Shown here piece after piece: positions 1 through 6,755 of a DNA stretch of 15,527 nt. Each line of letters begins with the position of its first letter. Within the stretch, counting starts at the first letter, position 1. A program made the position numbers and the translations under genes. Origin of the DNA: an uncultured Clostridia bacterium (lineage in GTDB: Bacteria; Bacillota; Clostridia; Oscillospirales; Ruminococcaceae); NCBI GenBank assembly GCA_947176675.1, contig CAMWRN010000026.1, positions 1-15,527 of the forward strand, written 5' to 3'. Under the pieces are notes generated by a model that was not told the DNA's origin, made no database searches, and saw nothing but the letters and a program-made list of their open reading frames with translations.

Positions 1-37
1 TCTGTCTCGTGGGGTGGGTTTTGTGTTTAAGAGCGAG
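1..37. other. Probable sequencing-adapter remnant at the left contig end
   Basis: Bases 4-37 align without gaps to the Nextera i7-side adapter (GTCTCGTGGGCTCGG followed by the 19-base transposon mosaic end), with 26 of 34 positions identical by my count. Bases 4-13 match exactly, and 22-33 match at 11 of 12. The mismatches suggest low-quality or mixed reads, so part of this stretch may be a chimera of adapter and genome. The aroA reading frame runs straight through it, and the apparent GTG start at 14 lies inside it, so neither should be trusted. The right end of the contig carries a much cleaner copy of the same adapter side. Confidence 0.75.
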
Positions 38-1108
38 GGTACGGTCTACACGGTCATGGGCATTAAAACGCCCTCCGCTTCGGCGGTCATAGACTGCCGT
101 GAAAGCGGTTCGACGATGAGGTTTATTATTCCCATCGCCGCAGCTTTGGGATGCTCCTGCGAGTTCCACGGCAGCGGAAAGCTCCCCGAAAGACCCATTA
201 CTCCCTACATAAGAGAAATGGGCAAAAACGGCGCGGTCATCACAAAAACAGAGGGAGTAATGCCGTTTACTATGAACGGCAAGCTGAAAGGCGGCGAGTA
301 CGTGCTGGAGGGGGATATTTCCTCCCAGTTCATTACGGGACTGCTTTTCGCCCTTCCTCTTTGCAGCGAGAATTCCGTAATAAGGCTTACTTCAAAGCTG
401 GAGTCCAAGCCTTATGCGGACATGACCATAGATGCCTTGACTCGCTTCGGGATAAACATTGACGAAAGCAAGGACTGCGACGGACTCCCGCTGTACCGCA
501 TAAGAGGCGGTCAGAAGTACCGCAGCGCGGACGTTTCTGTGGAGGGAGACTATTCACAGGCAGCATTTTATTTTGCCGCGAACGTTCTCGGCTCGGAGGT
601 CAAGGTGGATAACCTTAACGAAGACTCGGTGCAGGGAGATAAAAAAATCCTTGAAATTATTCGGAATATGGGTTATAATAAATTAAACGATTCCGTTCCG
701 GGAAAGCTTCCCGCATTTTCCGCAGACGTTTCCGATATCCCGGATCTGGTTCCCATACTTACGGTGCTGGGCTGTTTTACCGACGGAGTAAGCCGCATTA
801 CGGGCGCAAAACGTCTTAAAATAAAGGAAAGCAACCGTCTTGAAGCTATAGCAGCCGCACTGGGAAATATCGGCGGAAAGGTCAAGGTCTTTGACGATTC
901 CTTGGAGATCGAGCCTGTGGAACATTTCCACAGCGGAACGATAAACGGCTGCAACGATCACAGGATAGTTATGGCGTCAGCGATCGCTTCGACTATGGCG
1001 AACGGTGAAATCACTATAACGGACGCGGAAGCCGTGTCGAAAAGCTATCCCGATTTCTGGAGGGATTTCATCTCCCTCGGCGGAGAAGCAGAGCTTGAAA
1101 GAGACTGA
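38..1108 (+). CDS. aroA: 3-phosphoshikimate 1-carboxyvinyltransferase (EPSP synthase), 5'-truncated
   Basis: EPSP synthase joins shikimate-3-phosphate and phosphoenolpyruvate in the cytoplasm, the sixth step of the shikimate pathway. About 356 codons are present against about 420-430 for a whole enzyme, so roughly the first 65-70 residues, including the N-terminal Lys-Ser substrate site, are missing off the contig. Visible motifs in order are ESGSTMRF (101-124), the GDISSQFITG shikimate-phosphate site with Ser-Ser-Gln (311-340), EGDYSQAAFYFAA, the catalytic Asp of DIPDLVP, KIKESNRL with Lys, Glu and Arg equivalent to E. coli 340, 341 and 344, NDHRIVMA, and the C-terminal VSKSYPDF lysine. All the C-terminal active-site residues are therefore kept. 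The open frame extends left to a GTG at 14, but those eight codons are adapter-like and not a true start. It is followed 150 bases later by aroC, the next pathway step. The identification is firm and the N-terminus is unknown. Confidence 0.96.
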   Translation, partial: GTVYTVMGIKTPSASAVIDCRESGSTMRFIIPIAAALGCSCEFHGSGKLPERPITPYIREMGKNGAVITKTEGVMPFTMNGKLKGGEYVLEGDISSQFITGLLFALPLCSENSVIRLTSKLESKPYADMTIDALTRFGINIDESKDCDGLPLYRIRGGQKYRSADVSVEGDYSQAAFYFAANVLGSEVKVDNLNEDSVQGDKKILEIIRNMGYNKLNDSVPGKLPAFSADVSDIPDLVPILTVLGCFTDGVSRITGAKRLKIKESNRLEAIAAALGNIGGKVKVFDDSLEIEPVEHFHSGTINGCNDHRIVMASAIASTMANGEITITDAEAVSKSYPDFWRDFISLGGEAELERD

Positions 1109-1155
1109 CTTCAGTTTCAAACGGTGCAGCTCTCCGTATTGAATTATTAAAACAA

Positions 1156-1254
1156 GTACCCCGCCCCTTTGAGGAGCTTGACAAGGTATCACTGCCGTAT
1201 GCAACTGTGGGGTGACTATAGCTGCGGGGCGTTCCCCGATCGAAAGGACTGATC
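1156..1254 (+). promoter_or_regulatory. Structured leader before aroC with competing helices
   Basis: The 150-base gap between aroA and aroC holds several helices. CCCCGC (1159-1164) can pair with GCGGGG (1224-1229), continued inward by AGCT (1175-1178) with AGCT (1220-1223). The same GGGG can instead close a tight hairpin, CGGGG-cgtt-CCCCG (1225-1238). The two pairings exclude each other. GATC (1238-1241 and 1251-1254) brackets the ribosome binding site GAAAGGA (1242-1248). There is no U-tract, so any control would be on translation rather than termination. I do not recognise a known riboswitch class. A 17-codon frame (1199-1252) runs through the structure. The pairing is seen in the sequence; a regulatory role is inferred. 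Confidence 0.4.
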
Positions 1255-1258
1255 AAAA

Positions 1259-2350
1259 ATGTCATCATTCTGGAATCATAATCTTACAATTTCAATCTTC
1301 GGGGAATCCCACGGCCCCGCTATCGGCGTAGTGCTTGACAAGCTGCCTTCGGGCGAGCATATCGACGCGGAGGAGCTGCGGTGCTTTATGACCCGCCGCG
1401 CTCCCAAAAAGGACGCTACCTCCACCCACAGGCGTGAGACCGATATGCCCAATATTCTTTCGGGAATTTACAACGGATATACTACAGGCACTCCCCTTGC
1501 AGCCTTTATAAACAACAGCGATACCCATTCGCAGGATTACGGCAATATTGCCAAGCTTGCCCGTCCCGGACACGCGGACTACACAGGCGCGCTCCGCTAC
1601 AAGGGCTTCAACGATGTCCGCGGCGGCGGACATTTTTCGGGCAGACTTACCGCTCCCCTCTGCTTTGCGGGAGCCGTCTGCGGTCAGATACTTGAGCGCA
1701 GGGGAATCTACACAGGCGCACATATTTTGCAGGTGCATAACATTAAGGATAAACAATTCGATCCATGTAATATTTCTCGGGAAGATATCGTTGCTTTAAG
1801 ACACAAAAAATTTCCCGTACTCAACGACAAAAAAGGCGAAGCTATGGTCAACGATATCGCCAAAGCGCGGGACAGTCTTGACAGTTTAGGCGGCATTGTG
1901 GAATGCGTTGTAACAAATGTTCCCGCAGGAATAGGCTCACCGATTTTCGAGGGACTTGAAAACAGTATCGCACAGCTTGTTTTCGGCATACCCGCAGTCA
2001 AGGGCATAGAATTCGGAGTCGGCTTCAAAGCAGCGGAAATGCTGGGAAGCCAAAACAACGACGAATTTTATGTTGACGATCACGGTCATGTGCTTACTAA
2101 AACGAACAATCACGGCGGCATTCTGGGTGGGATTTCCTCGGGTATGCCTATTGTGTTCAGAGTGGCTTTCAAGCCTACTCCATCTATTGCAAGACCGCAG
2201 GAGACAGTCAACATCAGCTCCCTGACAAACGAAACGCTGGAGATCAAGGGCAGACACGACCCCTGCGTTGTCCCGAGAGCGGTACCTTGTGTTGAAGCTG
2301 CGGCAAATATTGCCATTCTCTCGCATATGCTTGATTATCCGAACTTCTGA
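1259..2350 (+). CDS. aroC: Chorismate synthase
   Basis: This enzyme eliminates phosphate from EPSP to make chorismate, the branch point to aromatic amino acids, folate and menaquinone. It needs reduced FMN. The 363-residue length is normal for the family. Signatures are FGESHG near residues 14-19 (His18), RPGHADYTG at 102-110 with a conserved His, RGGGHFSGRLTA at 121-132, GGILGGISSGMP, the FKPTPSI segment and the C-terminal GRHDPCVVPRAVPCVEA block. The ATG at 1259 is chosen because the protein begins immediately before the conserved N-terminal FGESHG region and GAAAGGA lies at 1242-1248. It follows aroA on the same strand, so the last two common steps of the pathway are side by side. The two genes are 150 bases apart and need not share control. 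The protein looks complete. Confidence 0.98.
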   Translation: MSSFWNHNLTISIFGESHGPAIGVVLDKLPSGEHIDAEELRCFMTRRAPKKDATSTHRRETDMPNILSGIYNGYTTGTPLAAFINNSDTHSQDYGNIAKLARPGHADYTGALRYKGFNDVRGGGHFSGRLTAPLCFAGAVCGQILERRGIYTGAHILQVHNIKDKQFDPCNISREDIVALRHKKFPVLNDKKGEAMVNDIAKARDSLDSLGGIVECVVTNVPAGIGSPIFEGLENSIAQLVFGIPAVKGIEFGVGFKAAEMLGSQNNDEFYVDDHGHVLTKTNNHGGILGGISSGMPIVFRVAFKPTPSIARPQETVNISSLTNETLEIKGRHDPCVVPRAVPCVEAAANIAILSHMLDYPNF

Positions 2351-2369
2351 TTTGATTGGGAGGGATATT

Positions 2370-3101
2370 ATGTCCTCAAAGCGCGACGAACTTTTCAAGG
2401 CTAATCATTACCGCTATAAAAATTTGCAGCGGCACTTTAAATTTTCGTTCTGGGCCGGACTTATCCCGTCGGGAGCCGCGTTTGTGTTTTTATTGCTTTA
2501 TTATGCTTTTTCGGCGATCATGAATATAATCGGCAGCGCTGTTGATTTTGCAGACAGAATGTTGAAAGCAATGATGACAGGCGAGGTTATCGAAAAGCAG
2601 GCAAATCATATGACCGTTCCCTATTTGTTCATGGCGTATCTTTTGGCGGCTGCGGCAATAACGGCGGCAGCGCATTTTTTCAAAGCCCGCAAGCCTCACT
2701 ATGTTCTTTTCGGACTATACGCAGTTGGAGCGGTATCAAGTCTTATCGGAATGTTTACAGGGTCGCTGACAGTGCCTTTCGGGTTGTACGCGCTTGCTTA
2801 CAGCTGCTATGGAATATGGCTGGAAGATTTTGTCCACAGACTTTACAAGGAGCTTGACTACCTGTCGCTTCAGGAGGGTTACCCTGATTTTATCGAGATG
2901 ATAAACGAACCCAAGGCTATGGCAAATTCGCTGGGTATGCGGTATTACCAGAGCGAGTACCAAAAGCGTCTGAGGAAAGAATCAAAGGCTGCGGAGGAAA
3001 TTTCCGAAAATGCCGAAACGTCGCAGTCATTTGAAATGGATGAACTTTCAATTGATTCTCCGCCTCCAAAGGGTACAAGAAAAATTGATAATATGCTTTA
3101 A
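2370..3101 (+). CDS. Four-helix integral membrane protein of unknown function
   Basis: I do not recognise a named family. The 243-residue protein has a charged cytoplasmic-looking N-terminus (about 1-24, rich in Lys, Arg and His). Four hydrophobic segments follow, near residues 26-56, 82-103, 111-129 and 133-152. The soluble C-terminal tail has a charged helix rich in Lys and Glu (about 195-215) and ends in a Pro-rich, acidic stretch. The ATG at 2370 is preferred over an upstream start at 2268 because the upstream part only reads through aroC in another frame and a GGGAGGG ribosome binding site lies at 2358-2364. It sits 19 bases after aroC and 33 bases before the DUF4364 gene, so all three may be cotranscribed. 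No enzymatic motif is visible. Confidence 0.85.
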   Translation: MSSKRDELFKANHYRYKNLQRHFKFSFWAGLIPSGAAFVFLLLYYAFSAIMNIIGSAVDFADRMLKAMMTGEVIEKQANHMTVPYLFMAYLLAAAAITAAAHFFKARKPHYVLFGLYAVGAVSSLIGMFTGSLTVPFGLYALAYSCYGIWLEDFVHRLYKELDYLSLQEGYPDFIEMINEPKAMANSLGMRYYQSEYQKRLRKESKAAEEISENAETSQSFEMDELSIDSPPPKGTRKIDNML

Positions 3102-3134
3102 TTTGCCAATATATTTTAGAATCCGGAGTTTTTT

Positions 3135-3701
3135 ATGAACGACTACAACACCGCAGAGCTTAATTCCGCGCACCTTGTCAAGGTGCTTATATGTTATCTG
3201 CTTGAGCGTCTGAAGCAGCCTGTCACAGAGGGACAGCTTTACGAGATCGCTGTGGAGAGCGGAGTGGTGAACTATTTTTACTACACCGAAGCTCTGGAGG
3301 GCCTTCTGGAAAACCGCTCGCTGACCCGTACCGAACGGAACGGGGAAATCTTTATCGTACCTACCGAAAAGGGACGCTTCGGAGCAGATTATTTCAACGA
3401 TACCGTTCCGCTGTATTTCCGTAAGGAGATACTGAAAGCCGCGCTGTATTACTTTGCAAGGCTTGAAAGGGAAAGCTCCGCAGATATCAGTATTACGGAA
3501 ACAGATAACGGCTGCGAGGTAAACTGCACTGTCGGCGACGCGAATTACGATTTAATGCGTGTCAGCCTGTACGCTCCCGACTCCGAGCAGGCGGAGCTTA
3601 TAAAAGAAAAAATCATGCTTGACCCTGCGGAATTTTACCGCAGAGTGTTGGGTTACGCCCTCGAAAACAAAGAGGAGCATATTGAAGTTGATATGGATTG
3701 A
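3135..3701 (+). CDS. DUF4364-family protein, winged-helix-like N-terminus
   Basis: The 188-residue protein fits the DUF4364 family seen widely in Clostridia. Its N-terminal part (about 8-85) has the pattern of a small winged-helix fold: LVKVLICYLLERLKQPVTEG, then a helix ending in GVVNYFYYTEAL, then an LLENRSL turn and a strand pair ending in the short VPTEKGR segment. This resembles transcription-regulator folds, but DNA binding is not established for the family. The rest is mixed alpha/beta, with an acidic tail ending in DMD. The start at 3135 has a CCGGAG site at 3123-3128. The gene is the last of the aro-side run, because a strong terminator begins two bases after its stop codon. The cellular role is unknown. 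Confidence 0.8.
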   Translation: MNDYNTAELNSAHLVKVLICYLLERLKQPVTEGQLYEIAVESGVVNYFYYTEALEGLLENRSLTRTERNGEIFIVPTEKGRFGADYFNDTVPLYFRKEILKAALYYFARLERESSADISITETDNGCEVNCTVGDANYDLMRVSLYAPDSEQAELIKEKIMLDPAEFYRRVLGYALENKEEHIEVDMD

Positions 3702-3702
3702 C

Positions 3703-3734
3703 AAGGGGTATTGCGGCGGCTTTACCCCTTTTTT
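3703..3734 (+). terminator. Rho-independent terminator after the DUF4364 gene
   Basis: AAGGGGTA (3703-3710) pairs perfectly with TACCCCTT (3723-3730). The loop is 12 bases, and an unbroken run of six T ends at 3734. It follows the stop codon at once and precedes a promoter starting at 3740, so it cleanly divides the aro-side genes from the ABC-transporter operon. Confidence 0.9.
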
Positions 3735-3739
3735 GAAAG

Positions 3740-3768
3740 TTGACTTCTTGTATTATTCTTGTTATAGT
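3740..3768 (+). promoter_or_regulatory. Sigma-A-type promoter of the ABC transporter operon
   Basis: The -35 box TTGACT (3740-3745) and the -10 box TATAGT (3763-3768) are separated by exactly 17 bases, each one mismatch from consensus. Transcription would begin near 3775, leaving a very short leader, because the ribosome binding site GAAAGGA is at 3774-3780 and the start codon at 3788. The promoter lies only five bases beyond the upstream terminator. No operator-like repeat was noticed around it. Confidence 0.88.
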
Positions 3769-3787
3769 CTACAGAAAGGAATGCATA

Positions 3788-4432
3788 ATGAGCTATATAC
3801 AATTCAGAGACGTGAGCAAAAGCTTCGGCGGCAACACAGTCCTCAAAGCCGTAAGCTTCGGGATAGAAAAAGGAAGCATATGCGGATTTTTGGGCAGGAA
3901 CGGCAGCGGAAAGACCGTTATATTCAAGCTTATGACAGGTCTAATGGTACCCGACTCGGGGACGATATCCATAGGCGGCGAAAACTTTGGCGCAAAGGGA
4001 AAATTTCCGGATTCCGTCGGAGTAATGATCGAGACTCCCGGATTTATACCGCACTACAGCGGAATTAAAAATCTGAAAATTCTCAACTCCATGAGCGCAG
4101 CCCCTGTCTCCGCGGAAGAGATAGCCGCGCTTATGACACGCCTTGAGCTTGACCCGAAAAACCGCAGTCCCGTGCGGACATACTCGCTGGGTATGCGCCA
4201 AAAGCTTGGGATAATCCAAGCGGTGATGAACAAGCCCGAGCTGCTGGTTCTGGACGAACCTATGAACAGCCTGGACGACAGATCGGTCAGGCTTGTGCGG
4301 GAACTGTTCGCAGAGCTGAACGGCAGAGGCTCTACGATAGTCCTCGCAAGCCATATCGCTGAGGATATTGAGTCCCTCTGTACAAAAAGATTCCGCATTG
4401 AGAACACTTCAATAACCGAGGTGACGGCATGA
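3788..4432 (+). CDS. ABC transporter ATP-binding protein, LanF/BcrA-like with an E-loop
   Basis: This is the ATPase of a membrane exporter or immunity pump. The 214 residues hold Walker A GRNGSGKT (36-43), signature YSLGMRQ (132-138, the LGM-type variant of LSGGQ), Walker B LLVLDEP (152-158), D-loop SLDD and switch His189 in ASHIAED. In the Q-loop position the sequence is MIETPGF, with Glu82 where most ABC ATPases have Gln. This E-loop is known from lantibiotic-immunity LanF proteins. The ATG at 3788 is chosen because it follows GAAAGGA (3774-3780) and begins the normal ABC strand; a further upstream in-frame start would overlap the promoter. It overlaps the next gene by four bases and, with the two permeases, forms a three-gene LanFEG-like set. 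The substrate is not known. Self-protection or peptide-antibiotic resistance is inferred. Confidence 0.95.
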   Translation: MSYIQFRDVSKSFGGNTVLKAVSFGIEKGSICGFLGRNGSGKTVIFKLMTGLMVPDSGTISIGGENFGAKGKFPDSVGVMIETPGFIPHYSGIKNLKILNSMSAAPVSAEEIAALMTRLELDPKNRSPVRTYSLGMRQKLGIIQAVMNKPELLVLDEPMNSLDDRSVRLVRELFAELNGRGSTIVLASHIAEDIESLCTKRFRIENTSITEVTA

Positions 4433-5112
4433 AATTTTTCCGCACTGATATAAAGCGTATCTTTACCGAGCCGTCCTTTTGGTTAAGTGTGTTTTTAGGC
4501 GCGGTACTGCTTTTCGGCGGTTTAGGATACTGCCTTGCTTCAAGGGACGGTTCACATCTCTACAGTCAGGCACAGGCTATTGCGCTGCCATTTGCCGCTC
4601 CGCTTCTGGCGGCAATGCCCTACTCGGTAATGATAATGACCGAGCGTGAAACAAAATTCGGCGCACTTATGATATTAAAGCAAAGCGGTACGGAAAGACG
4701 TTACCGATTTAAAAGATTTTTTACCGCAGGACTTTCGGGAGCGGCAGCGCTATTCATACCTCACCTTGCGCTGTGTGCGGTCTGCTTGGTTCTCGGAGAG
4801 ACTCCTGACGCTTCGGAATTTGCGCAGCTTATCCTTCCGATAACATTCGGCTTCGGTTGGGCGGCTTTTTCCTACGGACTGACCTTTGTTAACCGTCAGC
4901 GGTATGTTCCGCTTGTAATGCCGCAGGTGCTTTATCTGCTGTGCATATACGCTTTCCCTTACCTTAAACTGGAAAGATTTTATCCGCCGCTGGACATTGC
5001 TCCGTCAGTAAGCGGAGCAGTCATGACCGCAGACTGTTTTGTTCTGCCCGCAGTACTGGCGGTTTCGGGACTTGCTCTGACGGCATTCGGAAAGGAGGCT
5101 GACGAACAGTGA
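4429..5112 (+). CDS. ABC-2-type permease subunit, LanE/G-like
   Basis: The 227-residue protein has about six hydrophobic segments, near residues 17-36, 48-70, 98-122, 131-152, 160-176 and 196-219. It has the short amphipathic FFRTDIKRIF start common to ABC-2 permeases of the lantibiotic-immunity and bacitracin type. It overlaps the ATPase stop by four bases (ATGA) and its own stop overlaps the following permease start, which implies translational coupling and a stoichiometric complex. It would form half of the transmembrane channel. No soluble domain or known substrate motif is visible. The class call rests on topology, length and neighbours rather than on a strong sequence signature. Confidence 0.88.
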   Translation: MKFFRTDIKRIFTEPSFWLSVFLGAVLLFGGLGYCLASRDGSHLYSQAQAIALPFAAPLLAAMPYSVMIMTERETKFGALMILKQSGTERRYRFKRFFTAGLSGAAALFIPHLALCAVCLVLGETPDASEFAQLILPITFGFGWAAFSYGLTFVNRQRYVPLVMPQVLYLLCIYAFPYLKLERFYPPLDIAPSVSGAVMTADCFVLPAVLAVSGLALTAFGKEADEQ

Positions 5113-5864
5113 GAAAGCTCAGAGGACTTTGGTTCAGCCTGACGGAACATATCCCTGCGGCGCGGTGGTGTCTTGCGCTGGCAGTCATATCATTTACCGC
5201 AGCGGTAAGCGTCCGCAAATATATAGACCTTGCCGAAACTGCGGCGTTTTCTTCATTTGAAGCAATGTTTTTGATAATTACCGATATTACCAATATCGTG
5301 TTCATATATCTTCCGCTGTACCTTTTTACGGTGTGCGGAATAATGTTCGGCAGCGATTTCGGAGGCATAGACATTTTGCGGTGTGGAAGCCGCAGTCGGT
5401 GGCTTGTGGGTAAAGCGATAACCTATGCGGTAAACACGGTGCTGTTTTTCGCGGCAATACTGGTAATAAATATTGTTATATGCTCGCGGACATTTGAGTT
5501 CAGCGACGTGTGGAGCAGCGGCTTTGTGGGATTCCGCGTTATGACGGGAAGTCCCGCCGCAGATTTTACTGCTCCGCCCCTGCCCACGATAATCGGAGCG
5601 GCATTCTCTGCGCTTCTGCTGTATCTGTTCTGCGGAATGATAAATATGTTTTTTTCTCTGGTGACGGACAGAGAATCCGCTGCGCTGTTCGTTTCCCTTT
5701 TTGCGGGGATAGCTCTGGGGCTTCTCAACATGACGTCAGGTTCAAACAGCTGGAAAAGTCAGCTTATGCGGTGTCTGATACTGGCTGTCTCGGCAGCGGC
5801 GGTTTATGTTTTTTCGTCGGCTGCCGTGACTAAAAAGAACTTGGGCGGAGGAAAAACCGCATAA
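5109..5864 (+). CDS. Second ABC-2-type permease subunit, GTG start
   Basis: The 251-residue protein has about six membrane-spanning segments and an N-terminal RKLRGLWFSLTEHIPAARW stretch that looks like the amphipathic entry helix of ABC permeases. It starts with GTG inside the previous gene's stop (GTGA overlap). A strong AAAGGAGG at 5091-5098, spaced ten bases away, supports that start. With the preceding permease and ATPase it completes a heteromeric exporter of the F-E-G type. Its stop is 13 bases before the deaminase-like gene, so the enzymes that follow are likely on the same transcript. The function is inferred from context; the substrate is unknown. Confidence 0.88.
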   Translation: MRKLRGLWFSLTEHIPAARWCLALAVISFTAAVSVRKYIDLAETAAFSSFEAMFLIITDITNIVFIYLPLYLFTVCGIMFGSDFGGIDILRCGSRSRWLVGKAITYAVNTVLFFAAILVINIVICSRTFEFSDVWSSGFVGFRVMTGSPAADFTAPPLPTIIGAAFSALLLYLFCGMINMFFSLVTDRESAALFVSLFAGIALGLLNMTSGSNSWKSQLMRCLILAVSAAAVYVFSSAAVTKKNLGGGKTA

Positions 5865-5877
5865 GGAGGATTGCAAA

Positions 5878-6312
5878 ATGGACGACAAAATCATTGGCGA
5901 AAAAATGTACTCCAAAGCCTGTGATTTTCTTGATAAACGTTTTCAAAACGGTTGGGGAGGCTGTGCGGTTATGCGTACTGCCGATGAAAAATATTTGATA
6001 AGTGTTGCTCTTGAAAATTTTAACAGCGCGGCTGGGCTTTGCATGGAAACAGGAGCAATGTGCGAAGCGCAGAAATATAATTTACAAATAACCCATTCAA
6101 TGTGCGTAACAAGAAGCAATGAAAAGGAAAAACCTATAATTCTTACCGCCTGCGGAATTTGTCAGGAAAGGCTTATGTACTGGGGAATTTCCGTAAAGGT
6201 CGCAGTTTCAAATCCGAAAAACGATATTGTTTTCCTAACTTTGAAAGAGCTGTCTCCGCACCATTGGAGAGGAGCTTTCCCGGACGAAGAACAGGAAAAA
6301 TACTTATCGTAA
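5878..6312 (+). CDS. Cytidine-deaminase-fold zinc enzyme
   Basis: The 144-residue protein fits the small cytidine deaminase and blasticidin-S deaminase group. The zinc site is complete: CME (Cys55-x-Glu57, the CxE motif) and ACGIC (Cys92-x-x-Cys95), which is PCxxC with Ala replacing Pro. The end of the domain keeps the LKELSPHHW element that matches the ELLP segment of deaminases. Family members hydrolytically deaminate cytidine or cytosine-containing nucleoside antibiotics; the substrate here cannot be read from sequence. The AAGGAGG-type site before 5878 sets the start. The gene lies 13 bases after the permease and is visibly more AT-rich than its neighbours (around 40 percent GC in the lines I counted), which hints at a separate origin. 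The fold is fairly sure; the exact role is open. Confidence 0.82.
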   Translation: MDDKIIGEKMYSKACDFLDKRFQNGWGGCAVMRTADEKYLISVALENFNSAAGLCMETGAMCEAQKYNLQITHSMCVTRSNEKEKPIILTACGICQERLMYWGISVKVAVSNPKNDIVFLTLKELSPHHWRGAFPDEEQEKYLS

Positions 6313-6340
6313 ATACCGAGAGCTTGGAGGATTTTTATTC

Positions 6341-6721
6341 ATGAAGATCGAACATATTGCCATATATTACAAAGAACTGGAGAAAGCAAAAAGCTTCTTT
6401 TCGGAATATTTCGGAGCGGCGGCAGGAGAACTTTACCTCAATGAGAAAACGGGATTTTCCTCATACTTTCTGACGTTTGAAAACAGTTCGCGTCTGGAGA
6501 TAATGAACAAACCCAATGTTTGCGAAGAAGAAAACCGCCCCCTCGGAGGACTGCACCACATTGCCTTTTCCACAGGCAGCAGAGAAGCCGTTGACAGCCT
6601 GACGGAACGTCTGCGGCAGGACGGTTACCCTATAGTCGGAGAACCACGCGTGACGGGAGACGGTTACTACGAAAGCGTTATATCCGACTTTGAGGGAAAT
6701 CTTATTGAGATAACCGTGTGA
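6341..6721 (+). CDS. VOC-superfamily protein (glyoxalase/bleomycin-resistance fold)
   Basis: The 126-residue length is typical of a single-chain VOC protein with two beta-alpha-beta-beta-beta modules. Likely metal ligands are in the usual places: His5 in EHIAI, Glu53 in SRLEIM, His73 in LHHIAF and Glu123 near the end in NLIEITV. Modules run about 1-56 and 68-126. Family activities include glyoxalase I, methylmalonyl-CoA epimerase, fosfomycin transferases and bleomycin-binding proteins; the ends (EHIAIY and DFEGNLIEI) are general, so no single reaction can be named. TGGAGGA at 6325-6331 supports the ATG at 6341. It is 28 bases after the deaminase-like gene and follows the ABC exporter genes, giving a resistance-like grouping. 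Confidence 0.88.
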   Translation: MKIEHIAIYYKELEKAKSFFSEYFGAAAGELYLNEKTGFSSYFLTFENSSRLEIMNKPNVCEEENRPLGGLHHIAFSTGSREAVDSLTERLRQDGYPIVGEPRVTGDGYYESVISDFEGNLIEITV

Positions 6722-6755
6722 AGTTTGTTATAAGAAATATAGCGAAAGGAATACC

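Noticed and set aside
1178..1183. Perfect TTGACA that could be a -35 box for aroC
   Set aside because: No -10 box occurs about 17 bases downstream; the only TATA-like string is too far away.
977..1268. Overlapping - strand open frames across the aroA-aroC gap
   Set aside because: They mostly read the end of aroA backwards; no ribosome binding site or domain was recognised.
1292..1756. Long - strand open frame of 154 codons opposite aroC, with others at 1937-2398 and 1708-2058
   Set aside because: They lie wholly or almost wholly opposite aroC, show no family features, and aroC has clear signatures in its own frame.
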